A stretch of DNA of 64,000 nt, taken from assembly GCA_027717655.1 (NCBI GenBank), contig JALLOH010000003.1:16821-80820 (forward strand). The letters are read 5' to 3'. The notes below the pieces were generated by a model, which searched no databases, had not been told where the DNA came from, and saw only the letters and a program-made list of their open reading frames with translations. Shown in pieces: positions 32,047 to 40,363 of this stretch. Both the position numbers and the translations under genes were made by a program. Numbering within the stretch: the stretch's first letter is position 1; each line of letters starts with the position of its first letter. The DNA is from Acidobacteriia bacterium AH_259_A11_L15 (GTDB lineage: Bacteria > Acidobacteriota > Terriglobia > Acidiferrales > 2-02-FULL-67-57).

Positions 32047-32119
32047 GCATTAGCTTGTACTGGCGAAATCAGCTTTTTAGGTAAAATTGCAAGTACCATC
32101 GAATACTGTTATCTGAGAT

Positions 32120-32905
32120 ATGCCAACCGATGGGAAAAAGAATCGAGTCGATCTCAGCAGTGTTTTCGCTGCTGTGGCTGAGCAGCTACGCGCTCAGTTC
32201 AATGCCATTCAGCACAGCGTGCAACATGGGCCCACCAAGGGATCAGCTGGAGAAGCTGTTTGGAGAGAGTGGTTAGAACGACATTTGCCTCGGCGTTACG
32301 CTGCCGGCACCGGCTTCGTGACCGACTCCAAGGGTTACCAAAGTAAACAGCAGGACATCGTGATCTACGACCGCCAATACTCGCCGCTGCTGTATGTCGA
32401 GCGAGATGCCTTATTCATTCCGGCTGAAAGTGTCTACGCCGTTGTCGAGGTAAAAACTTCGCTCACGCCAGATGAAATCGGGGATGCCAAGGCCAAGATA
32501 GCTTCTGTACGGACTCTTTATCGGGCCCCGTCGCAGAAGGTTTTACATGCCGCTGGGGTGGCGCGACCCAGGAAGCATGGCAGGATCTTTGGTTATGTTG
32601 TAGCGACAACGACAAGTTTATCTCGTCGCAACTTTCAAAAAAGGCTCGCTCGACACCTCCGGTCCGATCAAGCTAGCTTCATCGACGGGGGCTGCATTCT
32701 AAGCGTTGGAGCTTTTTCAACTCAGCTCGCTAGGGCCAAAGTCGATTTACGAACAGTTGAGTCAGCAGATCACGCTCTCTTCTGCTTCTTCGGTCTCCTC
32801 TTTGAAGATCTCAAAAGCCTAGCAACCGTGAGGCCATTCGATCTCGGGCACTACGCGACATCGGTTCGCTATCTCCACCGCAAGCGCCTAAAACGCCAGA
32901 TCTGA
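32120..32905 (+). CDS. nucC: NucC-like CBASS effector endonuclease
   Basis: A 261-aa endonuclease that I recognise as NucC-like: RYAAGTGFVTDSKG, then DIVIYDRQYSPLLY and IPAESVYAVVEVKTSL match the family's core, with the catalytic D (QQDIV) and E-x-K (VEVK) present. In the known system NucC trimers bind cyclic tri-AMP, pair into hexamers and cut double-stranded DNA throughout the cell, killing it before the phage matures. This completes a full type III CBASS cassette. It lies 73 bases after the CD-NTase stop, long enough for its own translation signal but probably in the same transcript. Confidence 0.85.
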   Translation: MPTDGKKNRVDLSSVFAAVAEQLRAQFNAIQHSVQHGPTKGSAGEAVWREWLERHLPRRYAAGTGFVTDSKGYQSKQQDIVIYDRQYSPLLYVERDALFIPAESVYAVVEVKTSLTPDEIGDAKAKIASVRTLYRAPSQKVLHAAGVARPRKHGRIFGYVVATTTSLSRRNFQKRLARHLRSDQASFIDGGCILSVGAFSTQLARAKVDLRTVESADHALFCFFGLLFEDLKSLATVRPFDLGHYATSVRYLHRKRLKRQI

Positions 32906-33070
32906 CTGCTTGTCCCTCGAGTTTTTCGTATGCGCTGCCGGCAGAAGTTCTAGAGCGGGCTTAATTAGTCTGGTTGCAATGCAAGCAAGCGCCAGAAGAA
33001 GAACTCCTCCCTTCCGTGTTATCGTACACGAGAAACGCGGACCTAACCTTGTCTGGAGGACCTAGAGCCG

Positions 33071-34243
33071 ATGCGCGAACACACCACTTCATCCGAAATA
33101 TCTGGCTTGTACAAGCTTTCGGTGCACGAGCGCCTGGAAATTGTTGAGAGTTGCGGACAGCTTACCAACGAGGAATTAGAAACACTCTCAGCCACCAAGC
33201 CACTAACCGTAGAAGAGGCTAGTCAAATGCTCGAGAATGTCGCGGGCATTTTCCCACTTCCGCTGTCAATCGCCACACACTTTCGGGTTAATGGGAGAGA
33301 TCGCCTAGTCCCTATGGTTACGGAGGAAAAGTCAATCGTCGCTGGAGCGTCGTACGCGGCCAAGCTAGCGCGCTCCGCTGGTGGATTTACTGCTTCCTGC
33401 ACAGAGCCGCGTATGGTCGGCCAGGTGCAAATCATGAATTGCCCGAGTCCTGATGAGGCCGAGCGCCGAGTTGTACGAGAAGCCCAAGGCATACTGGAAA
33501 AGGCAAACGCTCTTGGTGGGAGCATTGTTGGACTCGGGGGAGGAGGAAGAAGTCTCGAATGTAAGGTCCTCCGAACTGACCGCGGCTCGATGTTGATCGT
33601 GGATATTACTTTTGACACAAGGGATGCGATGGGCGCTCGTTTCGTGACGCGGGCATGCGAGAGTGTTGCTCCTTTTTTAGAAGAGATTACAGGAGGGAGA
33701 GCTCTAGCCAAGATTGTATCCAACTTTGCAGTTAAAAGAATCTGTAAGGCAGGAGCAGTTTGGAGAAAAGACCTGCTCGGTGATGGAACAGTTGCAGGCA
33801 TTCTCGACGTTTGCGAATTTGCCATTCACGACAAGTTTCGATGCGTAACCCACAACAAGGGCATCATGAACGGGATTGACGCTGTTGCAGTAGCGACGGG
33901 CAATGATTTCCGCGCGATTGAAGCTGCGGCTCATGCCTTTGCTTGCAGAGAGGGCAGGTATGTCCCGCTCGCTAAGTACTTTCAGGACGACGATGGGAAT
34001 CTTCGAGGAGAGATCGAGATTCCGTTGCCTGTCGGTATCGTGGGCGGATCGACGACAAACCCAGTCGCGCGTATTTGTCGGAAAATCCTAGGCGTGAACA
34101 GTGTGACTGAGCTGGCCGAAATCATGGCGGCAGTAGGATTAGCCCAGAACTTCGCGATATTGAGAGCCCTGGTACAGGAAGGCTTGGAAGGGTCCTACCG
34201 AAGGCTGTCAGGCGTGGGGGTTAGAACTTCACAAAAGACATAA
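33071..34243 (+). CDS. Class II HMG-CoA reductase with altered C-terminus
   Basis: A 390-aa protein clearly of the class II (MvaA-type) HMG-CoA reductase family, which interconverts HMG-CoA and mevalonate. ENVAGIFPLPLSIATHF, NGRDRLVPMVTEEKSIVA (catalytic glutamate) and HNKGIMNGIDAVAVATGND (catalytic lysine and aspartate) are intact. The end is not: after VGLAQNFAILRALVQEG the family has a GHM motif with the catalytic histidine and then a flap domain of some 45 residues. Here it reads LEGSYRRLSGVG and stops. No simple frameshift restores it. The enzyme may therefore be inactive or repurposed. A good GGAGG precedes the ATG. It converges on a mevalonate kinase gene 10 bases away. Confidence 0.85.
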   Translation: MREHTTSSEISGLYKLSVHERLEIVESCGQLTNEELETLSATKPLTVEEASQMLENVAGIFPLPLSIATHFRVNGRDRLVPMVTEEKSIVAGASYAAKLARSAGGFTASCTEPRMVGQVQIMNCPSPDEAERRVVREAQGILEKANALGGSIVGLGGGGRSLECKVLRTDRGSMLIVDITFDTRDAMGARFVTRACESVAPFLEEITGGRALAKIVSNFAVKRICKAGAVWRKDLLGDGTVAGILDVCEFAIHDKFRCVTHNKGIMNGIDAVAVATGNDFRAIEAAAHAFACREGRYVPLAKYFQDDDGNLRGEIEIPLPVGIVGGSTTNPVARICRKILGVNSVTELAEIMAAVGLAQNFAILRALVQEGLEGSYRRLSGVGVRTSQKT

Positions 34244-34253
34244 GCAACTTACG

Positions 34254-35297
34254 TCAGGCGCTGGCTTCAAGCCTGACCCCTTTGACTCCCAGTTGGACTT
34301 CGCAAGGTGAATACCCCATGCCTCGTATTGTCTCTTCTAATCTTTTCCTGTCCTCGTGAAAACAAATAACGAAACCTCCGCCCCCGGCTCCGGAGAGCTT
34401 GGCGCCGCCGCCGATTCTCCTGATGGCTTCTGTCAACTGGTCAATCTCTACTGTGGAAACACGAAGCTCCGCCAGGACTTGCTGCGCCTCGTTCATGAGA
34501 CGCTTGATCGTCGCAGCGTCTTTTCGTCCGAGAGCTCCAAACATCTCGCCTGTCACGCGGCCTAGAATTTTCACTCTTACGACCCGGAAATCTTCTGGCA
34601 GGTCCCGAACAATTTGCAGTAGCTGTCCGGTTTTCTTTTCGCGTTTTCTAGTTTGAACAAGCAAAAAGTTACTAAGATTCCCTGGAATCGCGCCCTCTAC
34701 CTGTCGAATAATATTCACCGGCGGTCGCTTCTCGAACCAAATCAATCCACCAAGGCAGCAAGTGGAATTGTCTCCCCCGGATGGCGTCCCGTGGTTGAAC
34801 TGCTCTATCTCAAAGGCAATCCGATTGATTTCGTCGGACGACAGCTCATAACAATAAGCAGTAGACAGCGCCTTGGCCATCGAAACAGCCAGCGCCGCAG
34901 AAGACCCCAGACCGGACCCAATCGGGATGTCTGAGCGTATTTTAATGTTTGCACCCGTACGGACAGAAAGCTTTTCAAGAACAAGCGCACTTGCTACCAG
35001 AGGTAAGTTCATTGGCTTCTTCTTCATTAAATCGAAGAGAGGCCGAAAGTTCTTGGACTGCATACAAGATCTGTGGATCGCACAGGCCTGCTCTAGCGAT
35101 GTTGCCCACTCTCGCGGCGTAGCCTCGAGTGTCTGATGCAGCTCACGACCCCAGATTCTCATCGATTCGGACCGCGTCGCCGATACGGTACATCGCAGCG
35201 AAATGGCCGCGATGATTGCGGGCTCGCCGTATACCACCGAATGTTCGCCAATCAAATGAACCTTGCCAGGAGCCGAGGCTACAACAGTTGCCATCAT
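34254..35297 (-). CDS. Mevalonate kinase (GHMP family)
   Basis: A 347-aa GHMP kinase that phosphorylates mevalonate at the 5-hydroxyl. The N-terminal SAPGKVHLIGEHSVVYGEPA, the ATP-binding loop PIGSGLGSSAALAV, the catalytic aspartate region PSGGDNSTCCLGG and the C-terminal KLSGAGGGGFVI are all present and look intact. Length is normal for the family. Its pairing with an HMG-CoA reductase makes the mevalonate assignment firm rather than galactokinase or homoserine kinase. The remaining genes of a mevalonate pathway (HMG-CoA synthase, phosphomevalonate kinase, decarboxylase) are absent from the window. It is divergent from the 171-aa gene. Confidence 0.88.
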   Translation of the reverse strand: MMATVVASAPGKVHLIGEHSVVYGEPAIIAAISLRCTVSATRSESMRIWGRELHQTLEATPREWATSLEQACAIHRSCMQSKNFRPLFDLMKKKPMNLPLVASALVLEKLSVRTGANIKIRSDIPIGSGLGSSAALAVSMAKALSTAYCYELSSDEINRIAFEIEQFNHGTPSGGDNSTCCLGGLIWFEKRPPVNIIRQVEGAIPGNLSNFLLVQTRKREKKTGQLLQIVRDLPEDFRVVRVKILGRVTGEMFGALGRKDAATIKRLMNEAQQVLAELRVSTVEIDQLTEAIRRIGGGAKLSGAGGGGFVICFHEDRKRLEETIRGMGYSPCEVQLGVKGVRLEASA

Positions 35298-35360
35298 CTC
35301 ACTTTGTCACTGCATAGTGATATCAGCAGGCTTTTTGGCCGCTCACGGCAAGCAGCTTTC

Positions 35361-35876
35361 ATGGAAAAACAAGTTCGCCTGGTGGATGACGATCTGTTCA
35401 GACTCTACGTCAAAGACCAGGATGGTTCCTACTCCGTTCACATTAACACCTGGGTTCGTGAGGACTGGAGAGAAATTGCTAGGGCACTCGGCAAGTCAGG
35501 CCAGCCAGTCAAAGACAAATCACGATGCTGTTGGCATTTTAGAGGTGGCAGCGACCCGAGCATTGAAATAGATGTCGGAGAGGGTGAATACGAGTTGTTC
35601 GGTGAACAAGGTCGACAATGGAGGACATACATGACTTTGGATAAATGGGGAATTAAGCCAGTTCAGCTGTCTGCTGAAGTGCGCTCCCTGGTTCGGGAAT
35701 ACAAAACCATCACAAAAAGATTGAGGCATTACGACTTCGTTCGCTCAAAAAATGTGGTGGGACGAATCGAGCAAAATCTGCCTCTAATGCGAAACAAAAT
35801 GGAGCAGCTGACACAAGCCTGCATAGATAATTACTACGAGCCTTTCACCGGAATCAGACCGAGACGTTTGACTTGA
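35361..35876 (+). CDS. Hypothetical 171-aa protein
   Basis: Not recognised. The track begins at 35136, antisense to the mevalonate kinase, but the ATG at 35361 (MEKQVRLVDDDLFRLYV) gives a sensible N-terminus just outside that gene. The protein has a beta-rich first half (DGSYSVHINTWVREDWREIA, CCWHFRGGSDPSIEIDVGEGEYELFG) and a helical second half (EVRSLVREYKTITKRL). No catalytic motif is evident. Its end overlaps the convergent XRE gene by 23 bases. Position between mevalonate kinase and an XRE gene suggests a regulatory or accessory role, without more support. Confidence 0.5.
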   Translation: MEKQVRLVDDDLFRLYVKDQDGSYSVHINTWVREDWREIARALGKSGQPVKDKSRCCWHFRGGSDPSIEIDVGEGEYELFGEQGRQWRTYMTLDKWGIKPVQLSAEVRSLVREYKTITKRLRHYDFVRSKNVVGRIEQNLPLMRNKMEQLTQACIDNYYEPFTGIRPRRLT

Positions 35877-37482
35877 TAGAAAGTAGCCGGCGAATTGTCT
35901 CCTCCGCTCTGTCCTGTGCTTTTCCTTTCTTACTCAGTAGGGCTTCGTTGATGGGGTCCTGTATTTTTCCTTTTTGGAACAACTTCGCTGCTAGGGATGG
36001 TATGAGTCCCTTTTCGTTCTTCGTGAATTCCATCATCTGTTTTTTTATGTTCCCGGAAAGCACATTCTCTAGAATGGCATTACTGAGCATGACGCCGTGG
36101 ACCCGCTGATCCAGGCTTCTGAGCCTAGCCGATAGTAGTGCCCACTTGGGGGAGGTTATGGTGAGAATATATCTCCAGTCGAGACCAAAAGGTATCTTCT
36201 TGGCGTTGCCACTAAAATCACCAGCGCAGATGGTAGCATTTTCTGTTTCTAGAAACCTTTTCAGGATGAATACGGCAAAATCTACAAAGAGTGCTCTTGA
36301 GGCGGGAGTTCGTAGCTTTCTGTAATGACCCTGAAACATCTCTGCTGTTGGGTGAAGATCAAACTGGTAATAGACGTGTGTGTTGTTTGAACAGCCATGT
36401 AGAAATCCGTGCTCGAAATAGGACAGGCGGAGCGGGTATCGACTTTTAGCATCAAGACCGCTTAATTGGCAGTCTCTAATAGTGTTCTTGGTTTCTTGGT
36501 CCGAGAGTTTTTTGTGGCGGCGCAAAAAGTCGGAAAAGAAAGCGTTGACGTTTTTGCCGGCATACTCGAGTGGTAGCAGAAGCCCTGGGCTTGTAGAAAA
36601 GATATAGAGCGGGGACGATTCGGAAGTGAACAAACTTTTCGCTTCGTCGTAATAACCTTCTGGATCGAGGACGTTTATTCTCGCGGCAAGAACGTTCCAC
36701 AATTTTGTGGAAGTTATCTTTGCTAATTGTAGAATTTCTCTTTCCTGCGGAGTGAGCTCTTCCAATGGGCGATTTTCTAGGCAACGACGCAGGAGGAGAA
36801 TAGGCAAGGACGCCGGCCATCCGTGGAGTACAAGTCCAACTTCATCCTCTTCTCCGGGATCGAGGATCTTGGCTCGGACCAACTCTCTCAACGGACCGGT
36901 TTTCCATGCGGGCTGCTTTCGCACCGCTTCAGCAAGAACCGACTTCGGAATCCGTACTCTCGGAGAGTCGCGTAATTCCATGAACGCCTCGGAAAGATCG
37001 ACGGCGCGCTCTGGCGGGAATTTGGTTGTTCGTTGTAACTCTTTGAGCTTACGGTTCAATACAACCGCAAATCTGTCGGACCAGCTATCGAGCCAGGGGC
37101 GGTTTTCGTCAATCCAGTGAACCGTTTGCGCGAAAAACTGCCGAACGCTGTCTGCGTCGCCCTTATCGACAGCGAACCGTTCGCGGAAATACGACAGGAA
37201 AACATCCAGGGTAGCCATGCAGCGCTCGACAGAGGTCCGATCTTCGCCAGGTCGCGTCGTTTCGAGGGGATAGCCAGCCGCGATCAGAGCCTCGGCGCGC
37301 ATGCCGAGGGCTTTTCCAATTTGTTCCACCCACTTACGTCGCGGTCTAGCCCTTCGTCTCTTCTTCTCATGCACCAGACGCCACAAATACGAGTAGTCGA
37401 CCTTAGCCTTGCGAGAAAGCGGTTTTAGGGAAATTCCAGTCTCTTTTATCGCAGCATTCAACCATGTGCTGAATGTGACCAT
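35854..37482 (-). CDS. XRE-type helix-turn-helix protein with large unknown C-terminal domain
   Basis: A 542-aa protein. The N-terminal 70 residues are a helix-turn-helix of the XRE kind (FSTWLNAAIKETGISLKPLSRKA; YSYLWRLVHEKKRRR). The remaining 470 residues match nothing I know; they are largely helical with some aromatic-rich strands (LRLSYFEHGFLHGCSNNTHVYYQFDLHP). I choose the ATG at 37482, because a near-consensus promoter lies just upstream, and its -10 box overlaps the track's longer frame. It may sense a ligand through the large domain and regulate itself and the radical SAM operon across a palindrome at 37587. Confidence 0.6.
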   Translation of the reverse strand: MVTFSTWLNAAIKETGISLKPLSRKAKVDYSYLWRLVHEKKRRRARPRRKWVEQIGKALGMRAEALIAAGYPLETTRPGEDRTSVERCMATLDVFLSYFRERFAVDKGDADSVRQFFAQTVHWIDENRPWLDSWSDRFAVVLNRKLKELQRTTKFPPERAVDLSEAFMELRDSPRVRIPKSVLAEAVRKQPAWKTGPLRELVRAKILDPGEEDEVGLVLHGWPASLPILLLRRCLENRPLEELTPQEREILQLAKITSTKLWNVLAARINVLDPEGYYDEAKSLFTSESSPLYIFSTSPGLLLPLEYAGKNVNAFFSDFLRRHKKLSDQETKNTIRDCQLSGLDAKSRYPLRLSYFEHGFLHGCSNNTHVYYQFDLHPTAEMFQGHYRKLRTPASRALFVDFAVFILKRFLETENATICAGDFSGNAKKIPFGLDWRYILTITSPKWALLSARLRSLDQRVHGVMLSNAILENVLSGNIKKQMMEFTKNEKGLIPSLAAKLFQKGKIQDPINEALLSKKGKAQDRAEETIRRLLSIKSNVSV

Positions 37483-37504
37483 TGGGAGGTACTCTTCGGA
37501 GACC

Positions 37505-37533
37505 ATTGTAGAAGGAGAGTGTATGTTTGTCAA
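37505..37533 (-). promoter_or_regulatory. Near-consensus sigma70 promoter of the XRE gene
   Basis: On the minus strand TTGACA (37528-37533) and TACAAT (37505-37510) are exactly 17 bases apart. Transcription would begin about 10-20 bases before the ATG at 37482. This decides against the track start at 37533. Confidence 0.75.
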
Positions 37534-37586
37534 ACCTGGGAAGGAGGCCCGCAGGCAAGAAATGACAATATAGGCGACAGACTTGA

Positions 37587-37603
37587 CAATTGTGCTACAA
37601 TTG
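37587..37603. promoter_or_regulatory. Palindromic operator between divergent XRE and radical SAM operons
   Basis: CAATTGT and ACAATTG are perfect seven-base arms around GCT. TTGACA overlaps the left side (37583-37588) and TACAAT the right (37596-37601), so a bound repressor would block plus-strand transcription toward 37623. The divergent XRE protein is the natural candidate. Confidence 0.55.
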
Positions 37604-37622
37604 AGATGCGCGGGAACTGGCC

Positions 37623-38006
37623 ATGGGAGAGCAGGCGACCGGGGACCTAGTTCGGGAAGAGCTGGCCAAGCGGCTGGTTCACACTCTGCACCGGATATGC
37701 CTGGGGACAGAGGGGGTTAAGTACCACAAAGGAAAGCGCTTGGAGGAAGTGACAGTGCTGCTTCCGCTAGGTGTCAACGAAAAACTAGCGATCTTGAGCA
37801 ATATCAGCGTCGTAAATCGGGCCCTAGACCATCCCACGGTATTTGAGCGACTTCCGGAGTTTTTCCCTTCCTCGGAATCGAAAGGCCAGTTGGTGCTGCC
37901 GTTCAAAGACCCTCCTCTCGAGGTATCAGCCAAAATGCCCGACGGTGGCGAAACGGGCCGTACACGCGGTCGTGGCAGCGTGGGGGTGCGCGTGGATGCG
38001 GCCTAG
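37623..38006 (+). CDS. Hypothetical 127-aa protein, first gene of the radical SAM operon
   Basis: No family recognised. The first 95 residues look like a small alpha/beta domain (REELAKRLVHTLHRIC; LEEVTVLLPLGVNEKLAIL), and the last 25 are glycine- and arginine-rich (DGGETGRTRGRGSVGVRV), probably disordered. It starts about 20 bases after the palindromic operator. It is followed on the same strand by a very small gene and then by the radical SAM gene, so it may be a substrate or chaperone in that pathway; this is conjecture. Confidence 0.5.
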   Translation: MGEQATGDLVREELAKRLVHTLHRICLGTEGVKYHKGKRLEEVTVLLPLGVNEKLAILSNISVVNRALDHPTVFERLPEFFPSSESKGQLVLPFKDPPLEVSAKMPDGGETGRTRGRGSVGVRVDAA

Positions 38007-38076
38007 AATCCCACTTCGGCGTTCGCACTTACGGACTTGTTCAAAATCAAAATATGCGCAGGCCGCCAGAGCTTTG

Positions 38077-38289
38077 ATGGGGACCTACCCCTGGTCATCT
38101 CGATGGCTGGCCGGGGAAGCGATGGCCGCCGCGCAACACGTCATCCGCTGCGCCGACTCAGGCCCGGACGGGGTTGTCCGCGAGGCTTACCAGGAACTTT
38201 GCAATTGGCTGCGTCGTGACCACACCCTCGCCAAGCGGCGGGAGCGCGAAACTGCATATCAGCACTTCTTCGGTAGGGGTGCAGGATGA
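38077..38289 (+). CDS. Small 70-aa protein coupled to the radical SAM gene
   Basis: The track starts at 37843 inside the previous gene; I take ATG 38077. ATG 38122, which has a better ribosome site (GGGGAAG), is the alternative. The helical C-terminal part (AAAQHVIRCADSGPDGVVRE; LCNWLRRDHTLAKRRERETA) is the most protein-like section. The stop overlaps the radical SAM start as ATGA, so co-expression is expected. Small partners of radical SAM enzymes can be substrates or recognition proteins, but nothing here is diagnostic. Confidence 0.45.
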   Translation: MGTYPWSSRWLAGEAMAAAQHVIRCADSGPDGVVREAYQELCNWLRRDHTLAKRRERETAYQHFFGRGAG

Positions 38290-39284
38290 AGGTCGTGGAG
38301 CGAGAAGGTCCGTTCATCAAGCGCTTCTCAGGACCGGACGAAGAAAGCGCAATCATCTGCTTCAAGTTTTGGCAAGGGGTCATAGCGTCTGGCTGTGCCG
38401 GTAAATGCGACTATTGCTGGCTCCAGACGCAATCGCCTTATAGCACCGGCAGATACGAACTAACAGGCACACTGTTCAGCAACCTCCCCGAACGGTTACC
38501 CGCCGAGCTCGCCAAGTGGCTGACGTTTCCCGTGCCGCGCGCGCTTATTTTTGGCGAAAACCAAGATGGCCTTGGGTTCGAGCACCCTTATAAGCGGATG
38601 TTCGGGGTAACGCCACTTGAGATCGCAATACCTATGTTCTCCGACCCCTCGGTCAATCGGGTTGGACACAAGCTAATCGTCCTTAGCAAATTTGATTCGG
38701 TTGACTATGCCCGTACCTTTCCGCCGAACCCCAACGTCATCTTTTCCTGGTCTGTGAGTTCGGAATGGGTAAGTAGCCATCACGAAAAGGGCGTGGCACC
38801 TCTCGAGCGTCGTCTGACTTGTGCCGAACTCATGAAAAGCGACGGATCGCCGGTTCGCTTCCGGTTAGATCCCATGATTCCTCATGAAGGTTGGCAGCAA
38901 GATTATGCCCAGACCATTGCACGGATCAACGCAATCAAGCCTGAGATGGTGACGATCGGGGCATTACGCGCCACCAACAAGAATAAATTGAAGCAGGCGG
39001 CCAAGCGCAACAAGCGAGACGGATCCATCTTCAACATTCTTACTGAAAAGGACCCCTCGGATTTCAAATGGCGCATACCACTCAACCAACAGATTGACTT
39101 GTTTTCGTTCGCCATCATGCAGGTGGACAGTCATGTGGTTCCCGCGCTCTGCAAGGAAGACGAGACTATATGGCGTGCCGTCGATAAATGCCTCAAGGCC
39201 AAAGGACATCCAGGACTCACCTTCCGAGGATGTCACTGCGTGATTGCGGGTTCTAGGAAAGACGTTTTGGTGCAATTGAGTTAG
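38286..39284 (+). CDS. Radical SAM protein, spore-photoproduct-lyase-like group
   Basis: A 332-aa radical SAM enzyme. The cluster-binding motif is SGCAGKCDYCWLQ (CxxxCxxC) near residue 38, which would hold a [4Fe-4S] cluster and generate a deoxyadenosyl radical. The following pattern (PRALIFGENQDGLGFEHP; HKLIVLSKFDSVDY; FSWSVSSEW; RFRLDPMIPHEGWQQDY) resembles the spore photoproduct lyase-like family, many members of which have no proven substrate. A C-terminal cysteine pair (FRGCHCVIAG) may add metal binding. It is coupled to a small upstream gene. DNA or RNA repair or modification is possible; I cannot assign a reaction. Confidence 0.75.
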   Translation: MKVVEREGPFIKRFSGPDEESAIICFKFWQGVIASGCAGKCDYCWLQTQSPYSTGRYELTGTLFSNLPERLPAELAKWLTFPVPRALIFGENQDGLGFEHPYKRMFGVTPLEIAIPMFSDPSVNRVGHKLIVLSKFDSVDYARTFPPNPNVIFSWSVSSEWVSSHHEKGVAPLERRLTCAELMKSDGSPVRFRLDPMIPHEGWQQDYAQTIARINAIKPEMVTIGALRATNKNKLKQAAKRNKRDGSIFNILTEKDPSDFKWRIPLNQQIDLFSFAIMQVDSHVVPALCKEDETIWRAVDKCLKAKGHPGLTFRGCHCVIAGSRKDVLVQLS

Positions 39285-39395
39285 GGGGCGGAAACGTGTG
39301 GGATGGCCTCAGAGAAACTGGCTTGACCTTCTTAACATGGCCCTCACGGGCTGACCGAGGCCACTTGGACGAGCCTGAAGAACAAAGGAGGCACT

Positions 39396-39890
39396 ATGCG
39401 CTATCTACCAGGGGATGTTCCTGACGCGTACCGTGACTTTGATGGTCCGGAAAACTTTGCGAACGCAGCTCCTCCATCGCACCGAACACCTCTCATGTTG
39501 CTGCTAGCGGTTTCCTTGCTCCTAGCGCTAGCTGTGGGTGGGTTCGCATACCTACGGAAGACACCTCCACAAACAGATGCACAAGCGGCGGCCGTAGGGA
39601 GCGGGGCCACCAAAGCACAAGCCGGCGACGTTTTTGGCGAACCTCGCGCAGAGTACCTCTCGTTACGTACCCAGCACGATGCTGGGAACCACGCGAAGCT
39701 TGTTCACCGCCTACTTGATCGTTCGATCCGTGAACTCAATGAAGCCGAGAGCGAATTGGACAAGCTGCGCTCCGTCTACGCCGAGAGTGTGGTTGACAAA
39801 GCGACTCAGAAGGTCAGGGCAGCTCGGCAGAACCTAGAGACGGCGCATGGCGAAATCAAGACTATCGAGGCTCTCATAATCAGAAAATGA
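39396..39890 (+). CDS. Single-pass membrane protein with coiled-coil tail
   Basis: A 164-aa protein with one membrane helix at about residues 34-52 (LMLLLAVSLLLALAVGGFAYL) and a helical, coiled-coil-like outer or inner part (ESELDKLRSVYAESVVDKATQ). There is no lipobox or cleavable signal. AAAGGAGG immediately before the ATG is a strong bacterial ribosome site. It is the first of a run of genes on one strand that ends in an E1-like enzyme and two more membrane proteins. The function is unknown. Confidence 0.6.
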   Translation: MRYLPGDVPDAYRDFDGPENFANAAPPSHRTPLMLLLAVSLLLALAVGGFAYLRKTPPQTDAQAAAVGSGATKAQAGDVFGEPRAEYLSLRTQHDAGNHAKLVHRLLDRSIRELNEAESELDKLRSVYAESVVDKATQKVRAARQNLETAHGEIKTIEALIIRK

Positions 39891-39932
39891 AGTTTTCGAC
39901 GAGGCGGTCAGGAACAGACAAAGGAGGAAGCG

Positions 39933-40328
39933 ATGCAAACTGCGACCATGAACCACGTCGTTAAGTCGAGGGGTGCTTTGCCAATTCCCAGAAACCCGAG
40001 GAGCTTTCTGGCCTTGACGGAAGCACGATCCCCAGCTCGTTTGGCAGCTGTTGGCTTGGCACTGCCCGATTCTGCTAGTCATCTGACCGGGCTGCCCATG
40101 CCGGCGATGAGCACTGCCACTGTGTCTGGAGAGAGGCTTCCGATCTTGGCCGGGATGCCAACCCAGGTCACGGTCAAGGCGCTCAAGCGGATGCTCGAAC
40201 TGGACACAGCGGACCGATTGATGCGCGTAACCGACAAAGGAACGGCAGAGCTGCTCGGCGACACCGACGTGGTCGACTTGATGGAACGTTGCAACCTTGA
40301 GGTCGTAAGACCAAACGTTGACTCCTAG
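39933..40328 (+). CDS. Candidate ubiquitin-like (beta-grasp) protein
   Basis: A 131-aa protein. The first 65 residues are proline- and alanine-rich and probably flexible. The last 65 (GERLPILAGMPTQVTVKALK, then DRLMRVTDKGTAELLGDTDVVDL and ERCNLEVVRPN) follow the order strand-turn-strand-helix-strands of a ubiquitin-like beta-grasp, with a helix in VKALKRMLELD and a typical late acidic turn. It has no C-terminal diglycine, so conjugation would need trimming or another chemistry. AAAGGAGG precedes the ATG. The neighbouring E1/ThiF-like enzyme is the main reason for considering this fold; confidence in the fold is modest. Confidence 0.35.
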   Translation: MQTATMNHVVKSRGALPIPRNPRSFLALTEARSPARLAAVGLALPDSASHLTGLPMPAMSTATVSGERLPILAGMPTQVTVKALKRMLELDTADRLMRVTDKGTAELLGDTDVVDLMERCNLEVVRPNVDS

Positions 40329-40363
40329 CCTGCTTTCTGGCCGCCTCGCCCTCAGGAGTCAAG

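Noticed and set aside
32120-32905. Generic DUF6602-type nuclease instead of NucC
   Set aside because: The stretches RYAAGTGFVTDSKG, DRQYSPLLY and PAESVYAVVEVK match NucC closely, and the gene closes a type III CBASS operon.
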